From the NCBI GenBank assembly GCA_020186115.1, contig WSYJ01000099.1:1-64000 (forward strand): a stretch of DNA of 64,000 nucleotides. Reading direction: 5' to 3'. The notes under the pieces are model-generated. The model saw only the letters and a list, made by a program, of their open reading frames with translations. It ran no database searches and had not been told where the DNA came from. The DNA is from Histomonas meleagridis. Its lineage: Eukaryota > Parabasalia > Tritrichomonadida > Dientamoebidae. Positions 1 through 12,173 of this stretch are shown piece by piece (the stretch's first letter is position 1; the number at the start of each line of letters is the position of its first letter). A program made the translations under genes and the position numbers.

Positions 1-523
1 GAATTTAATAATATGATTGAGACAAGATATAAACCTAAAGAACAAAAAGAAGAAAAACCCTAAAGAAGAAAGAACTTAAGAAAAGAAATAAAGAAACTAC
101 AACAAAAGATTGTTAAAAAGCCTGAAAAGTATAGACCACAAAATTATTATAGAACTTATTTCACATCACAAAGATACTTTAATGGTAACGTGAAAAATTC
201 GAAGAAATTCGTGAACAAACTAATGATGGAGAAAAAGACTTATATTTCTAAAAAATTAAAAAGAATTGGTAATCGTTGGGTTCAAGTCGAGTGAAGTTGT
301 AGATAAAGAAGGTAGAAAACAACTAAAGAAACATGGCATAATGTAGGTGAAGATGAAATTGATGCATTTGAAAATGAATGGTGCTTTAAGACGTGTATTG
401 AAGCTATTGGTAGTAAAAATGAAGAAAAACCTGCAATTAAATCAGAAAAATACAGAGAAAAAAGAGAAGAACCTAAAAGAAGAAACTAAGGAAGAACCTA
501 AAGAAACAAAAGAACAACAATAA
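1..523 (+). pseudogene. MLF-like array gene, copy 1 (5' cut by window edge)
   Basis: Starts inside the coding region, at the codons for EFNNMI, and ends at TAA 521-523. Several single-base insertions (for example near 58, 70, 287 and 315) break the frame many times. Such scattered indels fit raw long-read error better than old decay. Confidence 0.7.
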
Positions 524-580
524 AATTGTTAAATAAACAAGAAAATTAAATAAATTTGTTATGCTTTTTTATTAAACAAT

Positions 581-630
581 TTAATAATCATTAATAATCA
601 TTAATAATCATTAATAATCATTAATAATCA
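581..630. repeat. 10-bp minisatellite TTAATAATCA x5 (one per unit)
   Basis: Five perfect copies of a 10-mer lie about 60 bp after the protein-gene stop. The same five-copy block recurs in almost every array unit (for example near 1679, 4990, 6318, 7642, 8959, 10258, 11582, 12903, 14174, 15496 and 16804). Copy number is nearly constant, which fits recent homogenisation of the array. Confidence 0.9.
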
Positions 631-802
631 TGTTAATATAATTAAAAATATAATATTATAAAAATTAAAGTAATTTTATTAATTATTTATATAAATTTTT
701 TAAATAATTTTATTAATAATAAATAAATAAATAAAACATTTATATTTAATATTTTCTTTAAAAACTATAATCTCAGATTCATGTAAAAAATAAATTAAAA
801 AG

Positions 803-919
803 GAAGCAGCACCATACGTTCCCAGGAAGTCTCCCAGCCTAGTACTGATATGGCCCGCGATTGCTTAATTTCCAGGTTCGAAATGGAGCTGGATGTATCC
901 AATCGGGTATGGCCGCTTC
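803..919 (-). rRNA. 5S ribosomal RNA, copy 1
   Basis: Read on the minus strand this is a 117-nt 5S rRNA. The ends pair as GAAGCGGC with GCTGCTTC (helix I), the core CATCCAGCTCCATTTCGAAC is typical loop B/C sequence, and the GGGAGACTTCCTGGGAA segment near the 3' end is typical of 5S. The RNA end is followed by CC and then TTTTT, a standard Pol III terminator. Promoter elements should be internal, as in other 5S genes. This copy matches the array consensus. Confidence 0.93.
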
Positions 920-1171
920 AATAAAATATTTTAATATCCATCCTTAAATATTTCTTAATTTATTATTTAATTTTGAATTTGATTAAAACGTTTTGCAAAA
1001 TCAAAAATTTCGTTATTCTTTGACACTTTCGCATAAACCATACAAAGAATCGGACGATAAAGATATTTTAATAACTAATTGATCAGTCATTTAATTTTAA
1101 GAAAATTTCCAGAAGGTGATAAAATGTTTTTAATTTATTCTAAATGGGCAATTAAGAGTTTAATTCATAGT

Positions 1172-1620
1172 ATGTTTGGTTATATTTACTGATGCATTTG
1201 CCAGTCCATTCGTGAGAATACAGACCCAATAGGAGTTTATCATCCATTTGATTACGAATGAACGAGATAGCTCAATAATCTTGAACGTCGTTTAAATTCT
1301 TTGTTTGCTGATGCATTTGATGAAGAATTTAATAATATGATTGAACAAGATAAACCTAAAGAACAAAAGAAGAAAAAACCTAAAGAAGAAAGAACTTAAG
1401 AAAGAAATAAAAGAAACACAACAGAGATTGTTAAAAAGCCTGAAAATTATAGACCACAAAATTATTATAGAACTTATTCATCACAAAGATACTTTAATGA
1501 GAAAAACCTGCAATTAAATCAGAAAATACAGAGAAAAAAGAAGAACCTAAAGAAGAAACTAAGGAAGAACCTAAAGAAGAAACTAAGGAAGAACCTAAAG
1601 AAACAAAAGAACAACAATAA
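1172..1620 (+). pseudogene. MLF-like array gene, copy 2 (internal deletion)
   Basis: The ATG at 1172 is followed by a TGA at codon 7 caused by small changes. The middle of the gene is missing: the text jumps at about 1499 from the AGATACTTTAAT segment to AAAAACCTGCAATTAAATC, losing roughly 240 bp that encode the conserved C-terminal domain. The KEEPKEETKEEP tail and stop at 1618-1620 remain. Confidence 0.7.
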
Positions 1621-1897
1621 AATTGTTAAATAAACATGTAAATTAAATAAATTTTATATTTATTTTATTAAACAACTTAATAATCATTAATAATCATTAA
1701 TAATCATTAATAATCATTAATAATCATGTTAATATAATTAAAAATATAATATTATAAAAATTAAAGTAATTTTATTAATTATTTATATAAATTTTTTAAA
1801 TAATTTTATTAATAATAAATAAATAAATAAAACATTTATATTTAATAATTTCTTTAAAAAATATAATTTCATATTAATGTAAAAATAAATTAAAAAG

Positions 1898-2014
1898 GAA
1901 GCAGCACCATACGTTTTTATTTTTTTTTTTAGCCTAGTACTGATATGGCCCGCGATTGCTTAATTTCCAGGTTCGAAATGGAGCTGGATGTATCCAATCG
2001 GGTATGGCCGCTTC
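1898..2014 (-). rRNA. 5S ribosomal RNA, copy 2 (altered)
   Basis: Same length and ends as the consensus, but 1916-1930 is almost pure T on the plus strand where other copies have the 3' third of the gene (CCCAGGAAGTCTCCC). The replaced block has the same length as the original. If real, it would break helix IV/V of the RNA; a consensus error is more likely. Confidence 0.75.
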
Positions 2015-2266
2015 AATAAAATATTTTAATATCCATCCTTAAATATTTCTTAATTTATTATTTAATTTGAATTTGATTAAAACGTTTTTGCAAAATCAAA
2101 AATTTCGTTATTCTTTGACACTTTCGCATAAACCATACAAAAAAGTCGGACGATAAAGATATTTTAATAATTAATTGATCGGTCATTTAATTTAAGAAAA
2201 TTTCAATTGATAAATGTTTTAATTTATTATAAATGAACAATTAAGAGTTTAATTCATTTTTTTTTT

Positions 2267-2970
2267 TTTTTTGGTTATTTTACTGATCCATTTTATGATC
2301 CATTCGTGGAATACAGACCAATAAGAGTTTATCATCCATTTAATGCGATGAACAGATACTTTAATAATCTTGAACGTCGTTTAAATTCTTTGTTTGCTGA
2401 TGCATTTGATGAGAGAATTTAATAATATGATTGAACAAGATAAACCTAAAAGAACAAAAGAGAGAAAAACCTAAAAGAAGAAGAACTTAAGAAAGAAATA
2501 AAGAAACACAACAAAAGATTGTTAAAAAAGCCTGAAAATTATAGACCACAAAATTATTATAGAACTTATTCATCCACAAAGATACTTTAATGGTAAGAAA
2601 AATTCCGAAAATTCGTGAACAAACTAATGATGGAGAAAAAGACTTATATTTCTAAAATTAAAAGAATTGGTAATCACGTTGGGTTCAAGTCGATGAAGTT
2701 GTAGATAAAAGAAGGTAAGAAAACAACTAAAGAAACATGGCATAATCGTACAGGTGAAGATTAGAGGTGATGCATTTAGAGGCTGAGATGGATGCTTTAA
2801 GACGTGGTGACCCAGAAAGCTATTTGGTAGCAGCTGAAAATGAAAGAAAAACCTGCAGTTAATCAGAAGCTGCGAGAGAGAAAGAACCTACAAAGAAGAA
2901 ACTAAGGAAAGAAGCACCTAAAAAAGAAGAAACTAAGGAAGAACCTAAAGAAACAAAAGAACAACAATAA
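2267..2970 (+). pseudogene. MLF-like array gene, copy 3 (start codon lost)
   Basis: A 16-base T block (2257-2272) replaces the bases that hold the start codon in other units. The coding part has many indels, and the segment 2749-2900 is strongly diverged from every other copy. The stop is at 2968-2970. Confidence 0.65.
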
Positions 2971-2999
2971 AATTGTTAAATAAACATGTGAAAATTAAT

Positions 3000-3061
3000 C
3001 GATTGCTTAATTTCCAGGTTCGAAATGGAGCTGGATGTATCCAATCGGGTATGGCCGCTTC
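3000..3061 (-). pseudogene. Truncated 5S rRNA, copy 3
   Basis: Only the first 62 nt of the transcript sense are left (minus-strand 5' end at 3061). The 3' half, the terminator and the whole upstream AT spacer with the TAATAATCAT repeats are missing. The protein-gene stop of the previous unit at 2970 is only about 30 bp away. The 3' part of the internal promoter is lost, so this copy should not be functional. It lies in the error-rich left end and could be a bad join. Confidence 0.8.
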
Positions 3062-3311
3062 AATAAAATATTTTAATATCCATCCTTAAATATTTCTTAA
3101 TTTATTATTTAATTTGAATTTGATTAAAACGTTTAAAAAAAAAAAAAAATTTCGTTATTCTTTGACACTTTCGCATAAACCATACAAAAAGTCGGACGAT
3201 AAAGATATTTTAATAACTAATTGATCGGTCATTTAATTTAAGAAAATTTCAATTGATAAATGTTTTAATTTATTCTAAATGAACAATTAAGAGTTTAATT
3301 CATTTTTTATT

Positions 3312-3988
3312 ATGTTTGGTTATTTTACTGATCCATTTTATGATCCATTCGTGGAATACAGACCAATAAGAGTTTATCATCCATTTAATGCGATGAACAG
3401 ATACTTTAATAATCTTGAACGTCGTTTAAATTCTTTGTTTGCTGATGCATTTGATGAAGAATTTAATAATATGATTGAACAAGATAAACCTAAAGAACAA
3501 AAAGAAGAAAAACCTAAAGAAGAAGAACTTAAGAAAGAAATAAAAGAAACACAACAAAAGATTGTTAAAAAGCCTGAAAATTATAGACCACAAAATTATT
3601 ATAGAACTTATTCATCACAAAGATACTTTAATGGTAATGAAAAATTCGAAGAAATTCGTGAACAAACTAATGATGGAGAAAAGACTTATATTTCTAAAAT
3701 TAAAAGAATTGGTAATCGTTGGGTTCAAAGTCGATGAAGTTGTAGATAAAGAAGGTAAAGAAAACAACTAAAGAAACAAGGCATAAAGTAGGTGAAGAGG
3801 AAATTGATGCATTTGAAAATGAATGGTCTTTAAGACGTGGTATTGAAGCTATTGGTAAAAAAAAAAAAAAAAAACCTGCAATTAAATCAGAAAATACAGA
3901 GAAAAAAGAAGAACCTAAAGAAGAAACTAAGGAAGAACCTAAAGAAGAAACTAAGGAAGAACCTAAAGAAACAAAAGAACAACAATAA
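3312..3988 (+). pseudogene. MLF-like array gene, copy 4 (frameshift)
   Basis: Open for about 139 codons from the normal ATG, then one extra A at about 3728 (GGTTCAAAGTCG) moves it out of frame. Further on, an 18-base A block at 3857-3874 replaces the codons for SKNEEK. The array stop is at 3986-3988. Confidence 0.7.
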
Positions 3989-4307
3989 AATTGTTAAATA
4001 AACATGTAAATTAAATAAATTTTATATTTATTTTATTAAACAACAATAATCATTAATAATCAATAATAATCATTAATAATCATTAATAATCATGTTAATA
4101 TAATTAAAAATATAATATTATAAAAATTAAAGTAATTTTATTAATTATTTATATAAATTTTTTAAATAATTTTATTAATAAAAAAGTCGGACGATAAAGA
4201 TATTTTAATAACTAATTGATCGGTCATTTAATTTAAGAAAATTTCAATTGATAAATGTTTTAATTTATTCTAAATGAACAATTAAGAGTTTAATTCATTT
4301 TTTAATT

Positions 4308-4938
4308 ATGTTTGGTTATTTTACTGATCCATTTTATGATCCATTCGTGGAATACACTTTAATAATCTTGAACGTCGTTTAAATTCTTTGTTTGCTGATG
4401 CATTTGATGAAGAATTTAATAATATGATTGAACAAGATAAAAAAAAAAAAAAAAAAGAAGAAAAACCTAAAGAAGAAGAACTTAAGAAAGAAATAAAAGA
4501 AACACAACAAAAGATTGTTAAAAAGCCTGAAAATTATAGACCACAAAATTATTATAGAACTTATTCATCACAAAGATACTTTAATGGTAATGAAAAATTC
4601 GAAGAAATTCGTGAACAAACTAATGATGGAGAAAAGACTTATATTTCTAAAAATTAAAAGAATTGGTAATCGTTGGGTTCAAGTCGATGAAGTTGTAGAT
4701 AAAGAAGGTAAGAAAACAACTAAAGAAACATGGCATAATGTAGGTGAAGATGAAATTGATGCATTTGAAAATGAATGGTCTTTAAGACGTGGTATTGAAG
4801 CTATTGGTAGTAAAAAATGAAGAAAAAACCTGCAATTAAATCAGAAAATACAGAGAAAAAAGAAGAACCTAAAGAAAAAAAGAAGAACCTAAAGAAGAAA
4901 CTAAGGAAGAACCTAAAGAAACAAAAGAACAACAATAA
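4308..4938 (+). pseudogene. MLF-like array gene, copy 5 (deletion, frameshift)
   Basis: ATG at 4308-4310. A 43-bp deletion between short AC repeats joins GAATAC to ACTTTAATAATC and shifts the frame at codon 16. An 18-base A block lies at 4439-4456. The unit before it lacks its 5S gene, owing to a 326-bp deletion at 4180/4181. Confidence 0.7.
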
Positions 4939-5217
4939 AATTGTTAAATAAACATGTAAATTAAATAAATTTTATATTTATTTTATTAAACAACTTAATA
5001 ATCATTAATAATCATTAATAATCATTAATAATCATTAATAATCATGTTAATATAATTAAAAATATAATATTATAAAAATTAAAGTAATTTTATTAATTAT
5101 TTATATAAATTTTTTAAATAATTTTATTAATAATAAATAAATAAATAAAACATTTATATTTAATAATTTCTTTAAAAAAATATAATTTCATATTAATGTA
5201 AAAAATAAATTAAAAAG

Positions 5218-5334
5218 GAAGCAGCACCATACGTTCCCAGGAAGTCTCCCAGCCTAGTACTGATATGGCCCGCGATTGCTTAATTTCCAGGTTCGAAATG
5301 GAGCTGGATGTATCCAATCGGGTATGGCCGCTTC
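5218..5334 (-). rRNA. 5S ribosomal RNA, copy 4
   Basis: Intact 117-nt consensus copy with helix I ends and the T5 terminator at 5212-5216 (A5 on the plus strand). The unit before it, between the genes at 3312 and 4308, has no 5S at all. Confidence 0.93.
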
Positions 5335-5586
5335 AATAAAATATTTTAATATCCATCCTTAAATATTTCTTAATTTATTATTTAATTTGAATTTGATTAA
5401 AACGTTTTTGCAAAATCAAAAATTTCGTTATTCTTTGACACTTTCGCATAAACCATACAAAAAGTCGGACGATAAAGATATTTTAATAACTAATTGATCG
5501 GTCATTTAATTTAAGAAAATTTCAATTGATAAATGTTTTAATTTATTCTAAATGAACAATTAAGAGTTTAATTCATTTTTTTAATT

Positions 5587-6261
5587 ATGTTTGGTTATTT
5601 TACTGATCCATTTTATGATCCATTCGTGGAATACAGACCAATAAGAGTTTATCATCCATTTAATGCGATGAACAGATACTTTAATAATCTTGAACGTCGT
5701 TTAAATTCTTTGTTTGCTGATGCATTTGATGAAGAATTTAATAATATGATTGAACAAGATAAACCTAAAGAAAAAAAAAAAAAAAAACCTAAAGAAGAAG
5801 AACTTAAGAAAGAAATAAAAGAAACACAACAAAAGATTGTTAAAAAAGCCTGAAAATTATAGACCACAAAATTATTATAGAACTTATTCATCACAAAGAT
5901 ACTTTAATGGTAATGAAAAATTCGAAGAAATTCGTGAACAAACTAATGATGGAGAAAAGACTTATATTTCTAAAATTAAAAGAATTGGTAATCGTTGGGT
6001 TCAAGTCGATGAAGTTGTAGATAAAGAAGGTAAGAAAACAACTAAAGAAACATGGCATAATGTAGGTGAAGATGAAATTGATGCATTTGAAAATGAATGG
6101 TCTTTAAGACGTGGTATTGAAGCTATTGGTAGTAAAAAATGAAGAAAAAACCTGCAATTAAATCAGAAAATACAGAGAAAAAAGAAGAACCTAAAGAAGA
6201 AAAAGAAGAACCTAAAGAAGAAACTAAGGAAGAACCTAAAGAAACAAAAGAACAACAATAA
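5587..6261 (+). pseudogene. MLF-like array gene, copy 6 (frameshift)
   Basis: Open for 88 codons, then an extra A in the run at 5840-5846 creates a TGA. The downstream two thirds are open in another frame to 6142. A 17-base A block occupies 5771-5787. The array stop is at 6259-6261. Confidence 0.7.
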
Positions 6262-6539
6262 AATTGTTAAATAAACATGTAAATTAAATAAATTTTATAT
6301 TTATTTTATTAAACAACTTAATAATCATTAATAATCATTAATAATCATTAATAATCATTAATAATCATGTTAATATAATTAAAAATATAATATTATAAAA
6401 ATTAAAGTAATTTTATTAATTATTTATATAAATTTTTTAAATAATTTTATTAATAATAAATAAATAAATAAAACATTTATATTTAATAATTTCTTTAAAA
6501 AAAGATATGTTCATATTAATTAAAAAATAAATTAAAAAG

Positions 6540-6656
6540 GAAGCAGCACCATACGTTCCCAGGAAGTCTCCCAGCCTAGTACTGATATGGCCCGCGATTG
6601 CTTAATTTCCAGGTTCGAAATGGAGCTGGATGTATCCAATCGGGTATGGCCGCTTC
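6540..6656 (-). rRNA. 5S ribosomal RNA, copy 5
   Basis: Consensus 117-nt copy. The downstream flank differs slightly from other units (AAAGATATGTTC instead of AAATATAATTTC about 40 bp beyond the RNA 3' end). Confidence 0.93.
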
Positions 6657-6909
6657 AATAAAATATTTTAATATCCATCCTTAAATATTTCTTAATTTAT
6701 TATTTAATTTGAATTTGATTAAAACGTTTTTGCAAAATCAAAAAATTTCGTTATTCTTTGACACTTTCGCATAAACCATACAAAAAAGTCGGACGATAAA
6801 GATATTTTAATAACTAATTGATCGGTCATTTAATTTAAGAAAATTTCAATTGATAAATGTTTTAATTTATTCTAAATGAACAATTAAGAGTTTAATTCAT
6901 TTTTTAATT

Positions 6910-7584
6910 ATGTTTGGTTATTTTACTGATCCATTTTATGATCCATTCGTGGAATACAGACCAATAAGAGTTTATCATCCATTTAATGCGATGAACAGAT
7001 ACTTTAATAATCTTGAACGTCGTTTAAATTCTTTGTTTGCTGATGCATTTGATGAAGAATTTAATAATATGATTGAACAAGATAAACCTAAAGAACAAAA
7101 AGAAGAAAAACCTAAAGAAGAAGAACTTAAGAAAGAAATAAAAGAAACACAACAAAAGATTGTTAAAAAAGCCTGAAAATTATAGACCACAAAATTATTA
7201 TAGAACTTATTCATCACAAAGATACTTTAATGGTAATGAAAAAATTCGAAGAAATTCGTGAACAAACTAATGATGGAGAAAAAGACTTATATTTCTAAAA
7301 TTAAAAGAATTGGTAATCGTTGGGTTCAAGTCGATGAAGTTGTAGATAAAGAAGGTAAGAAAACAACTAAAGAAACATGGCATAATGTAGGTGAAGATGA
7401 AATTGATGCATTTGAAAATGAATGGTCTTTAAGACGTGGTATTGAAGCTATTGGTAGTAAAAATGAAGAAAAAACCTGCAATTAAATCAGAAAATACAGA
7501 CAAAAAAGACGAACCTAAAGAAAAAAAGAAGAACCTAAAGAAGAAACTAAGGAAGAACCTAAAGAAACAAAAGAACAACAATAA
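6910..7584 (+). pseudogene. MLF-like array gene, copy 7 (frameshifts)
   Basis: Open for 88 codons up to the same extra-A shift as the copy at 5587. More extra bases follow in the A runs near 7240 and 7280. The array stop is at 7582-7584. Confidence 0.7.
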
Positions 7585-7862
7585 AATTGTTAAATAAACA
7601 TGTAAATTAAATAAATTTTATATTTATTTTATTAAACAACTTAATAATCATTAATAATCATTAATAATCATTAATAATCATTAATAATCATGTTAATATA
7701 ATTAAAAATATAATATTATAAAAATTAAAGTAATTTTATTAATTATTTATATAAATTTTTTAAATAATTTTATTAATAATAAATAAATAAATAAAACATT
7801 TATATTTAATAATTTCTTTAAAAAAATATAATTTCATATTAATGTAAAAATAAATTAAAAAG

Positions 7863-7979
7863 GAAGCAGCACCATACGTTCCCAGGAAGTCTCCCAGCCT
7901 AGTACTGATATGGCCCGCGATTGCTTAATTTCCAGGTTCGAAATGGAGCTGGATGTATCCAATCGGGTATGGCCGCTTC
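7863..7979 (-). rRNA. 5S ribosomal RNA, copy 6
   Basis: Consensus 117-nt copy, helix I and T5 terminator intact. A pure T block at 8050-8064 lies about 70 bp upstream of its 5' end, in the spacer. Confidence 0.93.
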
Positions 7980-8230
7980 AATAAAATATTTTAATATCCA
8001 TCCTTAAATATTTCTTAATTTATTATTTAATTTGAATTTGATTAAAACGTTTTTTTTTTTTTTTAAATTTCGTTATTCTTTGACACTTTCGCATAAACCA
8101 TACAAAAAGTCGGACGATAAAGATATTTTAATAACTAATTGATCGGTCATTTAATTTAAGAAAATTTCAATTGATAAATGTTTTAATTTATTCTAAATGA
8201 ACAATTAAGAGTTTAATTCATTTTTTAATT

Positions 8231-8902
8231 ATGTTTGGTTATTTTACTGATCCATTTTATGATCCATTCGTGGAATACAGACCAATAAGAGTTTATCATC
8301 CATTTAATGCGATGAACAGATACTTTAATAATCTTGAACGTCGTTTAAATTCTTTGTTTGCTGATGCATTTGATGAAGAATTTAATAATATGATTGAACA
8401 AGATAAACCTAAAGAACAAAAAGAAGAAAAACCTAAAGAAGAAGAACTTAAGAAAGAAATAAAAGAAACACAACAAAGATTGTTAAAAAGCCTGAAAATT
8501 ATAGACCACAAAATTATTATAGAACTTATTCATCACAAAGATACTTTAATGGTAATGAAAAATTCGAAGAAATAAGTGAACAAACTAATGATGGAGAAAA
8601 AGACTTATATTTCTAAAAATTAAAAGAATTGGTAATCGTTGGGTTCAAGTCGATGAAGTTGTAGATAAAGAAGGTAAGAAAACAACTAAAGAAACATGGC
8701 ATAATGTAGGTGAAGATGAAATTGATGCATTTGAAAATGAATGGTCTTTAAGACGTGGTATTGAAGCTATTGGTAGTAAAAAAAAAAAAAAACCTGCAAT
8801 TAAATCAGAAAATACAGAGAAAAAAGAAGAACCTAAAGAAGAAAAGAAGAACCTAAAGAAGAAACTAAGGAAGAACCTAAAGAAACAAAAGAACAACAAT
8901 AA
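8231..8902 (+). pseudogene. MLF-like array gene, copy 8 (frameshifts)
   Basis: A missing A near 8476 shifts the frame, which stays open to codon 114 in the wrong frame. A substitution cluster changes ATTCGT to ATAAGT near 8573, and a 15-base A block lies at 8778-8792. The array stop is at 8900-8902. Confidence 0.7.
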
Positions 8903-9179
8903 AATTGTTAAATAAACATGTAAATTAAATAAATTTTATATTTATTTTATTAAACAACTTAATAATCATTAATAATCATTAATAATCATTAATAATCATT
9001 AATAATCATGTTAATATAATTAAAAATATAATATTATAAAAATTAAAGTAATTTTATTAATTATTTATATAAATTTTTTAAATAATTTTATTAATAATAA
9101 ATAAATAAATAAAACATTTATATTTAATAATTTCTTTAAAAAATATAATTTCATATTAATGTAAAAATAAATTAAAAAG

Positions 9180-9296
9180 GAAGCAGCACCATACGTTCCC
9201 AGGAAGTCTCCCAGCCTAGTACTGATATGGCCCGCGATTGCTTAATTTCCAGGTTCGAAATGGAGCTGGATGTATCCAATCGGGTATGGCCGCTTC
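9180..9296 (-). rRNA. 5S ribosomal RNA, copy 7
   Basis: Consensus 117-nt copy with T5 terminator and normal flanks. It sits upstream of the nearly intact protein gene at 9549. Confidence 0.93.
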
Positions 9297-9548
9297 AATA
9301 AAATATTTTAATATCCATCCTTAAATATTTCTTAATTTATTATTTAATTTGAATTTGATTAAAACGTTTTTGCAAAATCAAAAAATTTCGTTATTCTTTG
9401 ACACTTTCGCATAAACCATACAAAAAGTCGGACGATAAAGATATTTTAATAACTAATTGATCGGTCATTTAATTTAAGAAAATTTCAATTGATAAATGTT
9501 TTAATTTATTCTAAATGAACAATTAAGAGTTTAATTCATTTTTTAATT

Positions 9549-10200
9549 ATGTTTGGTTATTTTACTGATCCATTTTATGATCCATTCGTGGAATACAGAC
9601 CAATAAGAGTTTATCATCCATTTAATGCGATGAACAGATACTTTAATAATCTTGAACGTCGTTTAAATTCTTTGTTTGCTGATGCATTTGATGAAGAATT
9701 TAATAATATGATTGAACAAGATAAACCTAAAGAACAAAAAGAAGAAAAACCTAAAGAAGAAGAACTTAAGAAAGAAATAAAAGAAACACAACAAAAGATT
9801 GTTAAAAAGCCTGAAAATTATAGACCACAAAATTATTATAGAACTTATTCATCACAAAGATACTTTAATGGTAATGAAAAATTCGAAGAAATTCGTGAAC
9901 AAACTAATGATGGAGAAAAGACTTATATTTCTAAAATTAAAAGAATTGGTAATCGTTGGGTTCAAGTCGATGAAGTTGTAGATAAAGAAGGTAAGAAAAC
10001 AACTAAAGAAACATGGCATAATGTAGGTGAAGATGAAATTGATGCATTTGAAAATGAATGGTCTTTAAGACGTGGTATTGAAGCTATTGGTAGTAAAAAT
10101 GAAGAAAAACCTGCAATTAAATCAGAAAATACAGAGAAAAAAAGAAGAACCTAAAGAAGAAACTAAGGAAGAACCTAAAGAAACAAAAGAACAACAATAA
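9549..10200 (+). CDS. MLF-like array gene, copy 9 (nearly intact)
   Basis: Open for 201 codons and identical in layout to the intact copy at 13495, plus the EEKPKEEELK segment that the latter lacks. The only lesion is one extra A in the run at 10137-10143, so the frame ends at 10154 with an altered RT tail in place of the acidic KEEPKEETKEEPKE tail. Removing that base would restore the array stop at 10198-10200. It may be a functional copy with a consensus error. Confidence 0.6.
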
Positions 10201-10479
10201 AATTGTTAAATAAACATGTAAATTAAATAAATTTTATATTTATTTTATTAAACAACTTAATAATCATTAATAATCATTAATAATCATTAATAATCATTAA
10301 TAATCATGTTAATATAATTAAAAATATAATATTATAAAAATTAAAGTAATTTTATTAATTATTTATATAAATTTTTTAAATAATTTTATTAATAATAAAT
10401 AAATAAATAAAACATTTATATTTAATAATTTCTTTAAAAAAATATAATTTCATATTAATGTAAAAAATAAATTAAAAAG

Positions 10480-10596
10480 GAAGCAGCACCATACGTTCCC
10501 AGGAAGTCTCCCAGCCTAGTACTGATATGGCCCGCGATTGCTTAATTTCCAGGTTCGAAATGGAGCTGGATGTATCCAATCGGGTATGGCCGCTTC
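10480..10596 (-). rRNA. 5S ribosomal RNA, copy 8
   Basis: Consensus 117-nt copy with T5 terminator and normal flanks. Confidence 0.93.
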
Positions 10597-10848
10597 AATA
10601 AAATATTTTAATATCCATCCTTAAATATTTCTTAATTTATTATTTAATTTGAATTTGATTAAAACGTTTTTGCAAAATCAAAAATTTCGTTATTCTTTGA
10701 CACTTTCGCATAAACCATACAAAAAAGTCGGACGATAAAGATATTTTAATAACTAATTGATCGGTCATTTAATTTAAGAAAATTTCAATTGATAAATGTT
10801 TTAATTTATTCTAAATGAACAATTAAGAGTTTAATTCATTTTTTAATT

Positions 10849-11527
10849 ATGTTTGGTTATTTTACTGATCCATTTTATGATCCATTCGTGGAATACAGAC
10901 CAATAAGAGTTTATCATCCATTTAATGCGATGAACAGATACTTTAATAATCTTGAACGTCGTTTAAATTCTTTGTTTGCTGATGCATTTGATGAAGAATT
11001 TAATAATATGATTGAACAAGATAAACCTAAAGAACAAAAAAAAAGAAAAAACCTAAAGAAGAAGAACTTAAGAAAGAAATAAAAGAAACACAACAAAAGA
11101 TTGTTAAAAAAGCCTGAAAATTATAGACCACAAGATTACGATAGAAATTATGCAGCGCAAGGATATATGAATGGTAATGAAAAATTCGAAGAAATTCGTG
11201 AACATACTAATGATGGAGAAAAAGACTTATATTTCTAAAAATTTAAAAGAATTGGTAATCGTTGGGTTCAAGTCGATGAAGTTGTAGATAAAGAAGGTAA
11301 GAAAACAACTAAAGAAACATGGCATAATGTAGGTGAAGATGAAATTGATGCATTTGAAAATGAATGGTCTTTAAGACGTGGTATTGAAGCTATTGGTAGT
11401 AAAAAATGAAGAAAAAACCTGCAATTAAATCAGAAAATACAGAGAAAAAAGAAGAACCTAAAGAAAAAAAGAAGAACCTAAAGAAGAAACTAAGGAAGAA
11501 CCTAAAGAAACAAAAGAACAACAATAA
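10849..11527 (+). pseudogene. MLF-like array gene, copy 10 (diverged patch)
   Basis: The frame breaks at about codon 64 in a long A run near 11036-11044. Between 11132 and 11172 about ten substitutions in 40 bp change the residues QNYYRTYSSQRYFNG to QDYDRNYAAQGYMNG, while the flanks stay near-identical to other copies. The array stop is at 11525-11527. Confidence 0.65.
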
Positions 11528-11805
11528 AATTGTTAAATAAACATGTAAATTAAATAAATTTTATATTTATTTTATTAAACAACTTAATAATCATTAATAA
11601 TCATTAATAATCATTAATAATCATTAATAATCATGTTAATATAATTAAAAATATAATATTATAAAAATTAAAGTAATTTTATTAATTATTTATATAAATT
11701 TTTTAAATAATTTTATTAATAATAAATAAATAAATAAAACATTTATATTTAATAAAAAAAAAAAAAAAATATAATTTCATATTAATGTAAAAATAAATTA
11801 AAAAG

Positions 11806-11922
11806 GAAGCAGCACCATACGTTCCCAGGAAGTCTCCCAGCCTAGTACTGATATGGCCCGCGATTGCTTAATTTCCAGGTTCGAAATGGAGCTGGATGTA
11901 TCCAATCGGGTATGGCCGCTTC
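11806..11922 (-). rRNA. 5S ribosomal RNA, copy 9
   Basis: Consensus 117-nt copy. Homopolymer A blocks at 11754-11769 and 11995-12010 flank it on both sides, but the RNA itself is unaltered. Confidence 0.93.
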
Positions 11923-12173
11923 AATAAAATATTTTAATATCCATCCTTAAATATTTCTTAATTTATTATTTAATTTGAATTTGATTAAAACGTTAAAAAA
12001 AAAAAAAAAATTTCGTTATTCTTTGACACTTTCGCATAAACCATACAAAAAGTCGGACGATAAAGATATTTTAATAACTAATTGATCGGTCATTTAATTT
12101 AAGAAAATTTCAATTGATAAATGTTTTAATTTATTCTAAATGAACAATTAAGAGTTTAATTCATTTTTTAATT

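Noticed and set aside
581-630. CRISPR-like array from regular repeats
   Set aside because: The 10-mers are contiguous with no spacers; it is a simple minisatellite in a eukaryotic repeat.
3562-3771. Plus-strand alternative frames in the array copies
   Set aside because: They arise from the repeated indels and read the conserved gene out of frame.
5652-5894. Minus-strand open frames inside the array genes (also at 6975, 8296, 8645, 10914, 12168 and 16152)
   Set aside because: They lie fully opposite the Lys/Glu-rich coding copies, give low-complexity Ser/Phe/Leu products and have no promoter; they are shadows of the true gene.
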